Assembly: GCA_003563755.1 (NCBI GenBank)
Contig: PWUB01000134.1
Span: 1 to 6,863 of the forward strand
Direction: 5' to 3'
DNA: 6,863 nucleotides
DNA from: Clostridia bacterium
GTDB lineage: Bacteria > Bacillota_E > SLMV01 > PUMD01
How positions within the stretch are numbered: the stretch's first letter is position 1; the number at the start of each line of letters is the position of its first letter. Made by a program: the position numbers and the translations under genes. The notes below the pieces were generated by a model, which was not told the DNA's origin, searched no databases, and worked only from the letters and a program-made list of their open reading frames with translations. Positions 1 through 6,296 of the stretch are shown here, in pieces.

Positions 1-1
1 C

Positions 2-610
2 TACACGGCGGAGAGGCAGTTCCGCATGCCGACGGAGTTTGCGGCCCAGAGGCCTCCCCAGTCACAGTGGACGGTGACCGGCGCCGGATCCTGCCTGCTC
101 ACGGCCTCCGCCCCGCAGCAGGCCGACCGGGAGATAGTCATCACCGGTGCTACCGTCGGTCGTGTCATCGACTACGAGGTGACGGATCCCTACGACATGG
201 GGTCGGCGATGGCCCCCGCCGCCGTCGATACCCTGCTGACCCACCTTCGGGACACGAAGGGGAGCCCCTCCGACTACGACCTGATACTGACCGGTGACCT
301 GGGCAGGCACGGCCGCCGGCTCGTCCTCGATATGCTGGCGGAACGAAGGGTCGGGATCGACGAGGGGAGTTTTCATGATGCGGGGATCCTGATCTACGAC
401 GAGAGTCAGCGCGTGGATTCCGGGGGATCGGGCTGTGCCTGTTCTGCGGCGGTCTTCTGCGGCTACATATGGGAGCAGCTGAACCGGGGTGAGCTGGCGA
501 AGGTGCTGCTCATCGCGACGGGGGCCCTGCACAGTCCCATCGCCTGCAAGCAGGGAGAGTCGATCCCGGCCCTGGCCCACGCCGTGTCCATCGAGGCGCA
601 CCAGGCCTGA
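2..610 (+). CDS. spoVAD: SpoVAD, stage V sporulation protein AD (5'-truncated)
   Basis: This is the C-terminal 202 codons of SpoVAD, which is about 340 residues in Bacillus; the reading frame is open at the left edge, so the start lies outside the window. SpoVAD is a soluble protein with a thiolase-like fold that binds dipicolinic acid (DPA) and works with SpoVAC and SpoVAE in taking Ca-DPA into the forespore. Family hallmarks are visible: TAERQFRMPTE at the left edge, TVTGAGS, the stretch from ATVGRV to TDPYDMGSAMAPAA, DYDLILTGDLG, a GSGCACSA motif, and ATGALHSP near the end. An ATG at 26 is internal to this conserved block (FRMPTE) and should not be taken as the start. The gene ends in TGA 16 bases before spoVAE. 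Identification is by recalled similarity to B. subtilis SpoVAD and is very secure. Confidence 0.96.
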   Translation, partial: YTAERQFRMPTEFAAQRPPQSQWTVTGAGSCLLTASAPQQADREIVITGATVGRVIDYEVTDPYDMGSAMAPAAVDTLLTHLRDTKGSPSDYDLILTGDLGRHGRRLVLDMLAERRVGIDEGSFHDAGILIYDESQRVDSGGSGCACSAAVFCGYIWEQLNRGELAKVLLIATGALHSPIACKQGESIPALAHAVSIEAHQA

Positions 611-618
611 GAGGAGAG
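611..618 (+). promoter_or_regulatory. Ribosome binding site for spoVAE
   Basis: GAGGAGAG directly follows the spoVAD stop and lies 7 bases before the GTG at 626. It supports GTG rather than a downstream codon as the start of spoVAE. Confidence 0.7.
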
Positions 619-625
619 TCGATCC

Positions 626-976
626 GTGGGGTACGTGGCTGCGTTCATCACCGGAGGGCTCTTGTGCGTGGCGGCCCAGCTCACCCTCAACCTCACCGAC
701 CTGAGCCCGGCGCACGTCATGGTGCTTTTCGTCTCCGGGGGTGCGGTCATCAGCGGACTGGGCTGGTATCAGCCGCTGATAGACTTCGGGGGGGCTGGTG
801 CCACCGTCCCCCTGACGGGCTTCGGCCACGCCCTCGTCACCGGCATACTGGAGGGCCTCAACGAGGAGGGCGTAACCGGGCTGTTCACCGGGGGCATCGC
901 GGGGACGGCGATGGGTATCACCGTGGCGGTGGTCTTCGGCTACCTGGTGGCACTGCTGTTCGACCCAAAGAGCTGA
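626..976 (+). CDS. spoVAE: SpoVAE (SpoVAEb type), stage V sporulation membrane protein
   Basis: This is a 116-residue integral membrane protein, the usual length for SpoVAE/SpoVAEb. It is one of the small membrane subunits of the SpoVA channel in the inner forespore membrane, which imports DPA during sporulation and releases it at germination. The GTG start is chosen from the GAGGAGAG upstream and from the family-like N-terminus MGYVAAFITGGLLCVAAQL. Conserved features are SPAHVM at about 32-37, the loop YQPLIDFGGAGATVPLTGFG at about 49-68, and a glycine-rich C-terminal membrane segment ending in LLFDPKS. Hydrophobic stretches fall at roughly 4-20, 32-50 and 82-112. The gene lies between spoVAD and spoVAF and is probably co-transcribed with them. 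In B. subtilis a soluble SpoVAEa lies between SpoVAEb and SpoVAF; it is absent here. Confidence 0.95.
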   Translation: MGYVAAFITGGLLCVAAQLTLNLTDLSPAHVMVLFVSGGAVISGLGWYQPLIDFGGAGATVPLTGFGHALVTGILEGLNEEGVTGLFTGGIAGTAMGITVAVVFGYLVALLFDPKS

Positions 977-981
977 CATAC

Positions 982-987
982 GGGGGG
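982..987 (+). promoter_or_regulatory. Ribosome binding site deciding the TTG start of spoVAF
   Basis: A run of six G bases lies 6 bases before TTG at 994. The reading frame is open far upstream across spoVAE, so this site and the N-terminal homology (KQPVDRDLEEN) place the start at 994. Confidence 0.6.
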
Positions 988-993
988 CTGGCA

Positions 994-2478
994 TTGAAAA
1001 GCCGACAGAAGCGAAAGCAACCGGTCGATCGAGATCTCGAGGAAAACCGTAAGTTCTTCGAAGACGAGCTGGGCCTGGGCAAATCCTTCGACCTGGTCAT
1101 GAAGGAGTTCACGACGGCGGGGCGCGAGGCCTTCGTCATAGGAGTGGACGGGTTCATCAAGGACGCCATCCTGCTGTTCATCGTCGATGCCCTGACCCAG
1201 CTGTCCCGCGAGGACATCCTCCCTGCTCCCATGGATAAGCTGTACAAGAAGTTCGTCGCCTACATGGAGTGCGAGCTGGTGGAGGATGTCTACGACGCGG
1301 CGGACCAGGTGATGGCGGGCCCCGTAGCCATGTTCATCGATGGTGAAGACAGGTGCATGGTCATAGATTCCCGGACCTACCCGGTGCGCTCCGTGCAGGA
1401 GCCCGATCTGGAGAGGGTCATGCGGGGACCCCGCGACGGCCTCGTGGAGACCCTGATCATCAACCTGGCCCTGTTGAGGCGCCGCGTGCGCGATTTCAGC
1501 TTCCGCGCCGAGCTGATAACCGTGGGGGTCCGCTCGCAGACGGACGTGGCCGTCACCTACCTGGAGGATCTCGCGGATCCCGACCTGGTGTCAGAGGTGA
1601 AGGAGAGCATCAGAAGCATCGACATTGATGCCCTGCCCATGGCCGAGAGAAGTCTTTCCGAGTTTCTGACCCGCCGCAAGTCCCGCCTGAACCCCTTCCC
1701 CATCGTGAGGTACACCGAGCGTCCGGACGTGGCAGCCGAGTATCTCTTCGAGGGCCAGATAGCGGTGGTGGTGGACGGAAGCCCGGGGACGATCCTCCTG
1801 CCGGTCACCCTCTTTCACCACCTGCAGCACGCCGAGGAATTCCACGAGTCGGTGACCAACGGCACCTTCCTCCGCCTGGTCCGCTACCTGGCGTTCTTTT
1901 TGGCCTGGGTGGGCACTCCCCTGTGGCTGGTGCTGGCCGAAAACCGCCACCTTCTTCCCGAGGCCCTGCAGGTGATAGGTCCGCGGGAGCCGCCCGTGAT
2001 AATGCTCGGGATCCAGTTCATCATCGGAGAGCTCGGCATCGAGCTGATCCGCTCCGGTCTGGTGCACACCCCGAACGCCCTGGCGACCTCCCTCGGTATC
2101 ATAGGTGCCGTGTTGCTGGGAGAGCTGGCCGTCGAGGTGGGACTCTTCAACAGCGAGGTCGTGCTGTACGTCACCATCTCGGCCCTGGCCTTCTTCGCGA
2201 TTCCCAGCTGGGAACTCAGCGTCGCCCTACGGCTGACCAGGGTTGCCCTGCTGGTGGTCGCAACCGCCTTCGGCCCCATAGGGCTGTTGGTTGGATTCGT
2301 GGTGAGCCTGCTGGTGTTGGCACTGACCAGAAGCTGGGGTGTGCCGTACCTGTGGCCGGTGCTGCCCTTTGACTGGCAGGGGTTTCTGGAAGTCATCCAC
2401 CGGTTGCCCATCACCAGGCGCAGGCGCAGGCCGTGGATCCTCAGTCCCGGTGACGTCGACAGGAACCCCGACCATTGA
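994..2478 (+). CDS. spoVAF: SpoVAF, GerA-family spore germination protein
   Basis: This 494-residue protein belongs to the GerA/SpoVAF family, whose B. subtilis members are about 480-500 residues. These are inner-spore-membrane proteins with a soluble N-terminal half and a membrane C-terminal half. In B. subtilis SpoVAF has been reported to work with FigP (YqhR) as an ion channel that amplifies germination. Visible signatures are KQPVDRDLEEN at the N-terminus, NPFPIVRYTERPDVAAEYL at 233-251, and VDGSPGTILLPVT from 260, followed by HHLQHAEEF. From about residue 292 there are five or six hydrophobic segments: FLRLVRYLAFFLAW, MLGIQFIIGELGIELI, LGIIGAVLLGELAVEVGLF, VVLYVTISALAFFAIP, and a long one before TRSWG. 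The tail is basic (TRRRRRP). The TTG start is inferred, because the frame stays open upstream to beyond 664 only as an overlap with spoVAE. A GerAA-type receptor subunit is the alternative, but context and the N-terminus favour SpoVAF. Confidence 0.93.
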   Translation: MKSRQKRKQPVDRDLEENRKFFEDELGLGKSFDLVMKEFTTAGREAFVIGVDGFIKDAILLFIVDALTQLSREDILPAPMDKLYKKFVAYMECELVEDVYDAADQVMAGPVAMFIDGEDRCMVIDSRTYPVRSVQEPDLERVMRGPRDGLVETLIINLALLRRRVRDFSFRAELITVGVRSQTDVAVTYLEDLADPDLVSEVKESIRSIDIDALPMAERSLSEFLTRRKSRLNPFPIVRYTERPDVAAEYLFEGQIAVVVDGSPGTILLPVTLFHHLQHAEEFHESVTNGTFLRLVRYLAFFLAWVGTPLWLVLAENRHLLPEALQVIGPREPPVIMLGIQFIIGELGIELIRSGLVHTPNALATSLGIIGAVLLGELAVEVGLFNSEVVLYVTISALAFFAIPSWELSVALRLTRVALLVVATAFGPIGLLVGFVVSLLVLALTRSWGVPYLWPVLPFDWQGFLEVIHRLPITRRRRRPWILSPGDVDRNPDH

Positions 2479-2500
2479 GGCTGCAGGCCGGGTTTTCGAG

Positions 2501-2506
2501 AGGAGG
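2501..2506 (+). promoter_or_regulatory. Strong ribosome binding site for the first dehydratase-like gene
   Basis: A perfect AGGAGG lies 8 bases before GTG at 2515. It is the strongest Shine-Dalgarno sequence in the window and sits in the 36-base gap after spoVAF. No promoter or convincing terminator is visible in that gap. Confidence 0.75.
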
Positions 2507-2514
2507 GACGGCCC

Positions 2515-3522
2515 GTGCAGGATGATACCGCGGTAGAGGCAGCGGAGGCCCGGGTCAAAACGGGGGTGCGGGTCGGCTTTCCCCGGGCCCTGATGTACTA
2601 CACGGCCTTCGAGTTCTGGAAGAGATACCTAGCTGCCCTGGGGGTGGAGATCGTGGTGTCTCCTCCGACGGATCCCCGGATCCTGGCGAGGGGGCTGGAT
2701 ACCGCACCCGATGACATGTGCCTGCCGGTCAAGGTACTGTACGGGCACGCCGCCTGGCTGGAGCCGCGGGTGGACTACCTGGTGATTCCCCGGGTGGTGA
2801 GCACCCGCCCCCGGGAGTTTAGCTGCCCGAAATTCATGGGGCTGCCGGACGTGATCCGCGCCGGGGTGAGGTTGACTTCCCTGGTGACTGTCAAGGTCGA
2901 TGCCTCCCAGAGCCCGCGCAGGCAGCGCCGCCGGCTGGTGGAGTTCGCGCGGGGGATGGGCTTCGGGGGACGCCGGATCGGCGCTGCCCTCGCCGAGGCC
3001 GGTTGTGTGTACCGGCGACTGCCGCGGTCGGTGTCTGAGGAGACGGCATCCAGCATGGCCCGGTTTGAGGAGGGACCTGACACCCTCAGGGTGGCGGTCC
3101 TGGGTCATCCCTACCTGCTCGGTGATGATCTGGCCAGCTCGTACCTGCTGGGCAGGCTGATGGACTGTGCAGCCCTGCCGCTGCTCGCCGATGAGCTGTC
3201 CAGCAGGCTCCTGGATTCCCTTCTGTCCGAGCTCCCGGAGAAGCTCTACTGGACCGAGGGTGCCATCGTCCTTGCCGCGGCGCGTCACTACTGCCGCCGC
3301 GACGACGTCGACGGCGTGATACACGCCCACGCCTTCGGATGCGGCTCCGATTCTCTACTGGGACAGACCATCGGAAGGCGGGTGCGCTGCGAGGGAGACA
3401 AACCCTTCATGAACCTCGCCCTCGATGAGCACTCCGGCAAGGAGGGCCTTCTGACCAGGCTCGAGGCCTTCACGGACATGCTGCGGAGGAGGCGCGGGCG
3501 GCGGGACGGTGGTGGGGTATGA
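2515..3522 (+). CDS. 2-hydroxyacyl-CoA dehydratase-like protein (acyl-CoA dehydratase activase-related, DUF2229/COG3580-like)
   Basis: This 335-residue soluble protein resembles the DUF2229/COG3580 group, distant relatives of the HgdA/HgdB subunits of 2-hydroxyacyl-CoA dehydratases. Recognisable blocks are VRVGFPRALMYY (18-29), DDMCLPVK (66-73), FSCPKFMGLPD (102-112), AVLGHPYLLGDD (194-205), DGVIHAHAFGC (266-276) and DEHSGKEG (304-311), followed by LLTRLEAF. Cys69, Cys104 and Cys276 sit in these motifs and are the likely ligands of one [4Fe-4S] cluster, by analogy with dehydratase subunits; four other cysteines (164, 218, 260, 292) are not in recognised motifs. The GTG start follows a perfect AGGAGG. 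The stop overlaps the next gene's start (ATGA), so the pair is probably translated together and may form a heterodimer. The family assignment is good, but the reaction and substrate are unknown. No CoA-transferase or hydroxyacid dehydrogenase gene is nearby. Confidence 0.82.
   Translation: MQDDTAVEAAEARVKTGVRVGFPRALMYYTAFEFWKRYLAALGVEIVVSPPTDPRILARGLDTAPDDMCLPVKVLYGHAAWLEPRVDYLVIPRVVSTRPREFSCPKFMGLPDVIRAGVRLTSLVTVKVDASQSPRRQRRRLVEFARGMGFGGRRIGAALAEAGCVYRRLPRSVSEETASSMARFEEGPDTLRVAVLGHPYLLGDDLASSYLLGRLMDCAALPLLADELSSRLLDSLLSELPEKLYWTEGAIVLAAARHYCRRDDVDGVIHAHAFGCGSDSLLGQTIGRRVRCEGDKPFMNLALDEHSGKEGLLTRLEAFTDMLRRRRGRRDGGGV
3454..3471 (+). repeat. 18-base direct repeat, copy 1 (paralogue C-terminal motif)
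   Basis: An 18-base stretch encoding T-R-L-E-A-F near the end of the first dehydratase-like gene is exactly repeated at 4551-4568 in the second. It reflects the shared protein motif and common ancestry of the two genes, not a mobile or regulatory repeat. Confidence 0.6.
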
Positions 3523-4619
3523 GGGTGACCATGCCCCGCATAGGCACGCTGCACGTGGGGATGAAGGCCGTGCTTGAGGGAATGAACCACGAGGTGGTCG
3601 TCCCTCCTCCCATCACCGCCCAGACGGTCAACCTGGGAGCCAGGTACGCGCCTGAGGGGGCGTGTCTTCCCCTGAAGATAAACCTGGGAAACTACCTGCA
3701 GGCCGCCGACGAAGACGATTTCGAGGCCGTTATCATGGCATCGGGGGTGGGGCCCTGCCGCTTCGGTTACTACCACCGCATCCAGCGTGACATACTCCGG
3801 GACCTCGGGCACGACCTGCGGTGGGTGGTGGCCTCACCGCCCCGGGGGAACCTGCGGCGGCTGCTGGGCGACCTGGGCGAGCTGACATCGGGTGTTGGCA
3901 TCACCGACATCCTGCGGGCGGCTGCCCTGGGCTGGCGGAAGCTGCTCGCCCTCGATGACATAGAGCGGGAGGGACTGCGGCAGCGTCCACGGGAGGCGAG
4001 GCCGGGCCGCACCACCCGCATCCTGCGCGGGGCGGTACAGATGATCGACGCTGCCGCCACCGTCGACGAGGTGGCCGATGCCCGGGCGGAGGCCCTACAG
4101 CGGCTGAGGTCATCGGGTGAGCCCGGTGGGGATGAACGGGTCAGGATAGCGGTGGTCGGCGAGGTCTTCATGATGCTGGAGCCGGCGGCAAACCTGCACC
4201 TACAGGAGGAGCTGGGACACATCGGCGCCGAGGTCATAAGGACCGTGTATCTCACCGATTGGGTGCGGGACAATGTCTTCTTCGACTTCTTGCGGATGTC
4301 TCGACCCGAGGATGATGCGAGGAAGGCGGCGGTGCCGTACCTGGAGCATTTCGTCGGGGGCGCGGGGCAGGAGACAGTGGGGCGGACCGCCTTGCTTTCG
4401 GAGAGGGTCGACGGGGTGATACACGTCATGCCCTTCACCTGCCTGCCGGAGATCATGGCCCGCTCCGTCATGCCCGCCCTGGCCCGGGACATGGATGTTC
4501 CGGTGATGACCGTCGTGTTCGACGAGCACTCGGGGAGAGAGGGGCTAACCACCAGGCTCGAGGCCTTCGTGGATCTTCTGCAGCGCCGAAGAAGGATCAG
4601 AGGGAGGAAGCGAAGGTGA
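3519..4619 (+). CDS. Second 2-hydroxyacyl-CoA dehydratase-like protein (COG3581-like)
   Basis: This 366-residue soluble protein is a paralogue of the preceding gene. It shares with it a C-L-P-x-K block (EGACLPLK, 46-53), DGVIHVMPFTC (298-308) and DEHSGREGLTTRLEAF (335-350). It also has the block SGVGPCRFGYY (75-85), which I associate with the COG3581 group. The whole protein has exactly three cysteines (49, 80 and 308), all in conserved motifs, which fits one three-cysteine [4Fe-4S] cluster. A less conserved arginine-rich stretch (about 148-170) separates the two halves, and the C-terminus is very basic (RRRRIRGRKRR). The start is taken as the ATG inside the ATGA overlap; GTG at 3525 or ATG at 3531 would shorten it by only two or four residues. 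The stop overlaps the activase GTG (GTGA). It is probably the second half of a two-subunit enzyme or electron acceptor whose substrate cannot be deduced. Confidence 0.82.
   Translation: MRVTMPRIGTLHVGMKAVLEGMNHEVVVPPPITAQTVNLGARYAPEGACLPLKINLGNYLQAADEDDFEAVIMASGVGPCRFGYYHRIQRDILRDLGHDLRWVVASPPRGNLRRLLGDLGELTSGVGITDILRAAALGWRKLLALDDIEREGLRQRPREARPGRTTRILRGAVQMIDAAATVDEVADARAEALQRLRSSGEPGGDERVRIAVVGEVFMMLEPAANLHLQEELGHIGAEVIRTVYLTDWVRDNVFFDFLRMSRPEDDARKAAVPYLEHFVGGAGQETVGRTALLSERVDGVIHVMPFTCLPEIMARSVMPALARDMDVPVMTVVFDEHSGREGLTTRLEAFVDLLQRRRRIRGRKRR
4551..4568 (+). repeat. 18-base direct repeat, copy 2 (paralogue C-terminal motif)
   Basis: Exact second copy of the 18 bases at 3454-3471, in the same codon phase and at the same place in the protein. 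It could in principle support recombination between the paralogues. Confidence 0.6.
4603..4607 (+). promoter_or_regulatory. Ribosome binding site for the activase gene, inside the preceding coding region
   Basis: GGAGG inside the last codons of the upstream gene lies 8 bases before GTG at 4616. It supports the GTGA-overlap start of the activase. Confidence 0.65.
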
Positions 4620-5626
4620 AGAAGGGAAGTACCTATAGAGGTCCGGGCCGCTACCTGGGGGTCGATGTCGGATCCGTGAGCACGAACGTGGTGGTGATGA
4701 ACGCCCGACGCGAGATCGTGCGCGACGTCTACCTGCCTACGGCGGGGGACCCCCTGGCCGCCGTGAGCCGGGGCCTGGGGGTGATTGCCGGCGAGACGGA
4801 CGGTAATATGGTAGTGGACGGTGTGGGTACGACGGGCTCCGGCAGGCGCATCGCCGCCGCCTTCTTGGGGGCAGACGTGGTCAACAACGAGATCACCGCC
4901 CACTCGGTGGCCGCCCTGCACCTGGTTCCCGACGCACGTACGGTGGTCGAGATAGGCGGGCAGGACTCAAAGCTGATGCTTCTTCGAGACGGAGTGGTCG
5001 TCGATTTCGCCATGAACACCGTCTGCGCGGCCGGTACGGGGTCCTTTCTGGACCGGCAGGCGGAGCGGCTGGGCGTTGGGATCGAGGAACTCGGCCGATT
5101 AGCCCGGCAGGCGGAGCGGGCGGTGCGGATCGCCGGGCGCTGCGCCGTCTTCGCGGAGACGGACATGATACATAAGCAGCAGGCGGGACGGACGACCCCG
5201 TCGATAGTGAGGGGACTCTGTGAGGCCCTGGTGAGAAACTACCTCAACAACGTGTGCAAGGGAAAGACCGTGCAGTCGCCCGTCGTGTTCCAGGGGGGAG
5301 TAGCCTCCAACTCGGGCATGAGGGCTGCCCTGGAACGGGCCCTCGGCTGCGAGGTGCATGTGCCCGAACATCACCGGGTGATGGGGGCCCTCGGTGCCGC
5401 CCTGTTGGCCCAGGAAGAGGGCGAACGCCGCCAGGGACCCAGCAGCTTCCGGGGTTTCGGGCTGACCAGGGGTGAATGCTCCGTCGACAGCTTCACCTGC
5501 ACCGGCTGCAGCAGCCGTTGCGAGATCACCGAGATCCGTCTCGGCGAGGGTCACACCGCCCGCTGGGGAGGCAGATGCGACCGCCCCCAGCACGCCGAGG
5601 CCCGGGACGCAGCCAACACCAGCTAG
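4616..5626 (+). CDS. Acyl-CoA dehydratase activase, BadF/BadG/BcrA/BcrD (HgdC-type) ATPase
   Basis: This 336-residue protein is an ASKHA-fold ATPase of the HgdC/BadF type. Such activases form homodimers with one bridging [4Fe-4S] cluster and use ATP to push one electron at very low potential onto a partner enzyme. Motifs in order: phosphate-1 loop GVDVGSVST (15-23), TTGSGR (72-77), phosphate-2 VEIGGQDSKL (111-120), first cluster cysteine in NTVCAAGTGSFLD (Cys137), second in AGRCAVFAETD (Cys176), adenosine motif VFQGGVASN (224-232), and VMGALGAALLA (255-265). Both cysteines match those that hold the HgdC cluster. A C-terminal extension of about 55 residues has five more cysteines (288, 295, 298, 302, 321); HgdC itself is about 260 residues. 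The gene overlaps the preceding one by GTGA, so the two dehydratase-like proteins are its probable partners. The activase function is well supported; the pathway is not. Confidence 0.92.
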   Translation: MKKGSTYRGPGRYLGVDVGSVSTNVVVMNARREIVRDVYLPTAGDPLAAVSRGLGVIAGETDGNMVVDGVGTTGSGRRIAAAFLGADVVNNEITAHSVAALHLVPDARTVVEIGGQDSKLMLLRDGVVVDFAMNTVCAAGTGSFLDRQAERLGVGIEELGRLARQAERAVRIAGRCAVFAETDMIHKQQAGRTTPSIVRGLCEALVRNYLNNVCKGKTVQSPVVFQGGVASNSGMRAALERALGCEVHVPEHHRVMGALGAALLAQEEGERRQGPSSFRGFGLTRGECSVDSFTCTGCSSRCEITEIRLGEGHTARWGGRCDRPQHAEARDAANTS

Positions 5627-5634
5627 ATGGTGAT

Positions 5635-5643
5635 GAGGGGAGA
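5635..5643 (+). promoter_or_regulatory. Ribosome binding site deciding the GTG start of the M50 protease
   Basis: GAGGGGAGA lies 6 bases before GTG at 5650. The frame is open upstream through the activase gene, so this site argues for 5650. An ATG at 5665, with a weaker GGAGA 4 bases before it, is the alternative. Confidence 0.6.
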
Positions 5644-5649
5644 AGTCAA

Positions 5650-6273
5650 GTGTTCGGAGAACCCATGACCCTGTTGATGAGCCTGCCGGGACTGCTGGTG
5701 GCTATCACTTTTCACGAGCTGGCCCACGGATACGCGGCGGACATCCTGGGGGATCCCACGCCGCGGGCCGCGGGCAGGCTGTCGCTGAACCCACTGGTTC
5801 ACCTGGACTTCGTCGGGACACTGATGCTGATTCTTTTCCGTTTCGGCTGGGCCAAGCCCGTTCCCATCAACCCGATGTTCTTTGCAGACAGAGACCGGGG
5901 CATGCTCCTCACCGCCCTCGCCGGCCCGGCGGCCAACGTGGGCATGGCTTTTTTGGCCACCTACCTCCTGATGCAGTTCGGGGGCGCCCTGGGCCCGGCC
6001 GCTCTCACCATCATCTGGTACCTGCTGATGTACAACATATGGCTGGCGGTGTTCAACATGCTTCCGGTGCCGCCGTTGGACGGCTCGAGGGTCCTCGGGG
6101 CCCTCGTCAACCACCGTTCGGCCCTGGGACGGTTCGTCATGGGGATGCAGCAGTACGGATGGCTGGTGCTGATGATCCTCCTGGTCACCGGCCTCATCAG
6201 CGCCATAATGATGCCCATCGCCGGCCTGCTGCAGGGGACCCTACAACTGCTGGCCGGCCTTTTCGTGATCTGA
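5650..6273 (+). CDS. Site-2 protease family (M50) zinc metalloprotease
   Basis: This 207-residue polytopic membrane protein is a minimal M50 (S2P-like) intramembrane zinc protease without a PDZ domain. The zinc motif HELAH is at 22-26 in the first hydrophobic segment, with Glu23 as the catalytic base. The second motif, NMLPVPPLDG at 136-145, supplies the third zinc ligand, Asp144. GWAKPVPINP, typical of this subgroup, lies between them, with LAGPAAN just after it. About six hydrophobic segments are visible, and the C-terminus is a long hydrophobic stretch. The length matches the short clostridial/YwhC-like group rather than SpoIVFB or RasP, which carry CBS or PDZ domains. The substrate is unknown. 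This subgroup is, from memory, often found next to scpA, as here. The GTG start is chosen for its ribosome binding site. Confidence 0.92.
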   Translation: MFGEPMTLLMSLPGLLVAITFHELAHGYAADILGDPTPRAAGRLSLNPLVHLDFVGTLMLILFRFGWAKPVPINPMFFADRDRGMLLTALAGPAANVGMAFLATYLLMQFGGALGPAALTIIWYLLMYNIWLAVFNMLPVPPLDGSRVLGALVNHRSALGRFVMGMQQYGWLVLMILLVTGLISAIMMPIAGLLQGTLQLLAGLFVI

Positions 6274-6276
6274 TCC

Positions 6277-6288
6277 AGGAGGGGGAGA
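6277..6288 (+). promoter_or_regulatory. Purine-rich ribosome binding site for the scpA-like gene
   Basis: AGGAGGGGGAGA follows the protease stop, and its GGAGA end lies 8 bases before ATG at 6297. The extended purine run supports this ATG as the true start, even though the frame is open further upstream. Confidence 0.6.
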
Positions 6289-6296
6289 TAGGACAC

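Noticed and set aside
664..993. Upstream extension of the spoVAF frame over spoVAE
   Set aside because: The extension is arginine/glycine-rich, overlaps spoVAE in another frame and lacks family similarity; the TTG at 994 has a ribosome binding site and begins the conserved region.
62..994. Long minus-strand open frame opposite spoVAD and spoVAE (310 codons)
   Set aside because: It is antisense to well-identified genes, its translation is low-complexity and resembles no family, and long antisense frames are expected in GC-rich DNA.
1231..1248. MDKLYK coding stretch resembling the C-terminal tail of green fluorescent protein (MDELYK)
   Set aside because: It is in frame within spoVAF with no other GFP sequence nearby, so it is a chance resemblance and not a vector trace.
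2479..2514. Possible terminator hairpin in the gap after spoVAF (GGC-TGCAG-GCC followed by GGGTTTT)
   Set aside because: The stem is only three base pairs and the T-run is short and not adjacent; it is too weak to call.
3770..4921. Long minus-strand open frame (383 codons) opposite the second dehydratase-like gene and the activase
   Set aside because: It is serine/arginine-rich with no recognisable motif and spans two well-supported plus-strand genes; it is a codon-bias shadow.
5476..5649. Upstream extension of the M50 protease frame over the activase
   Set aside because: The residues are arginine/histidine-rich and overlap the conserved cysteine tail of the activase; the membrane protein begins at the GTG at 5650.
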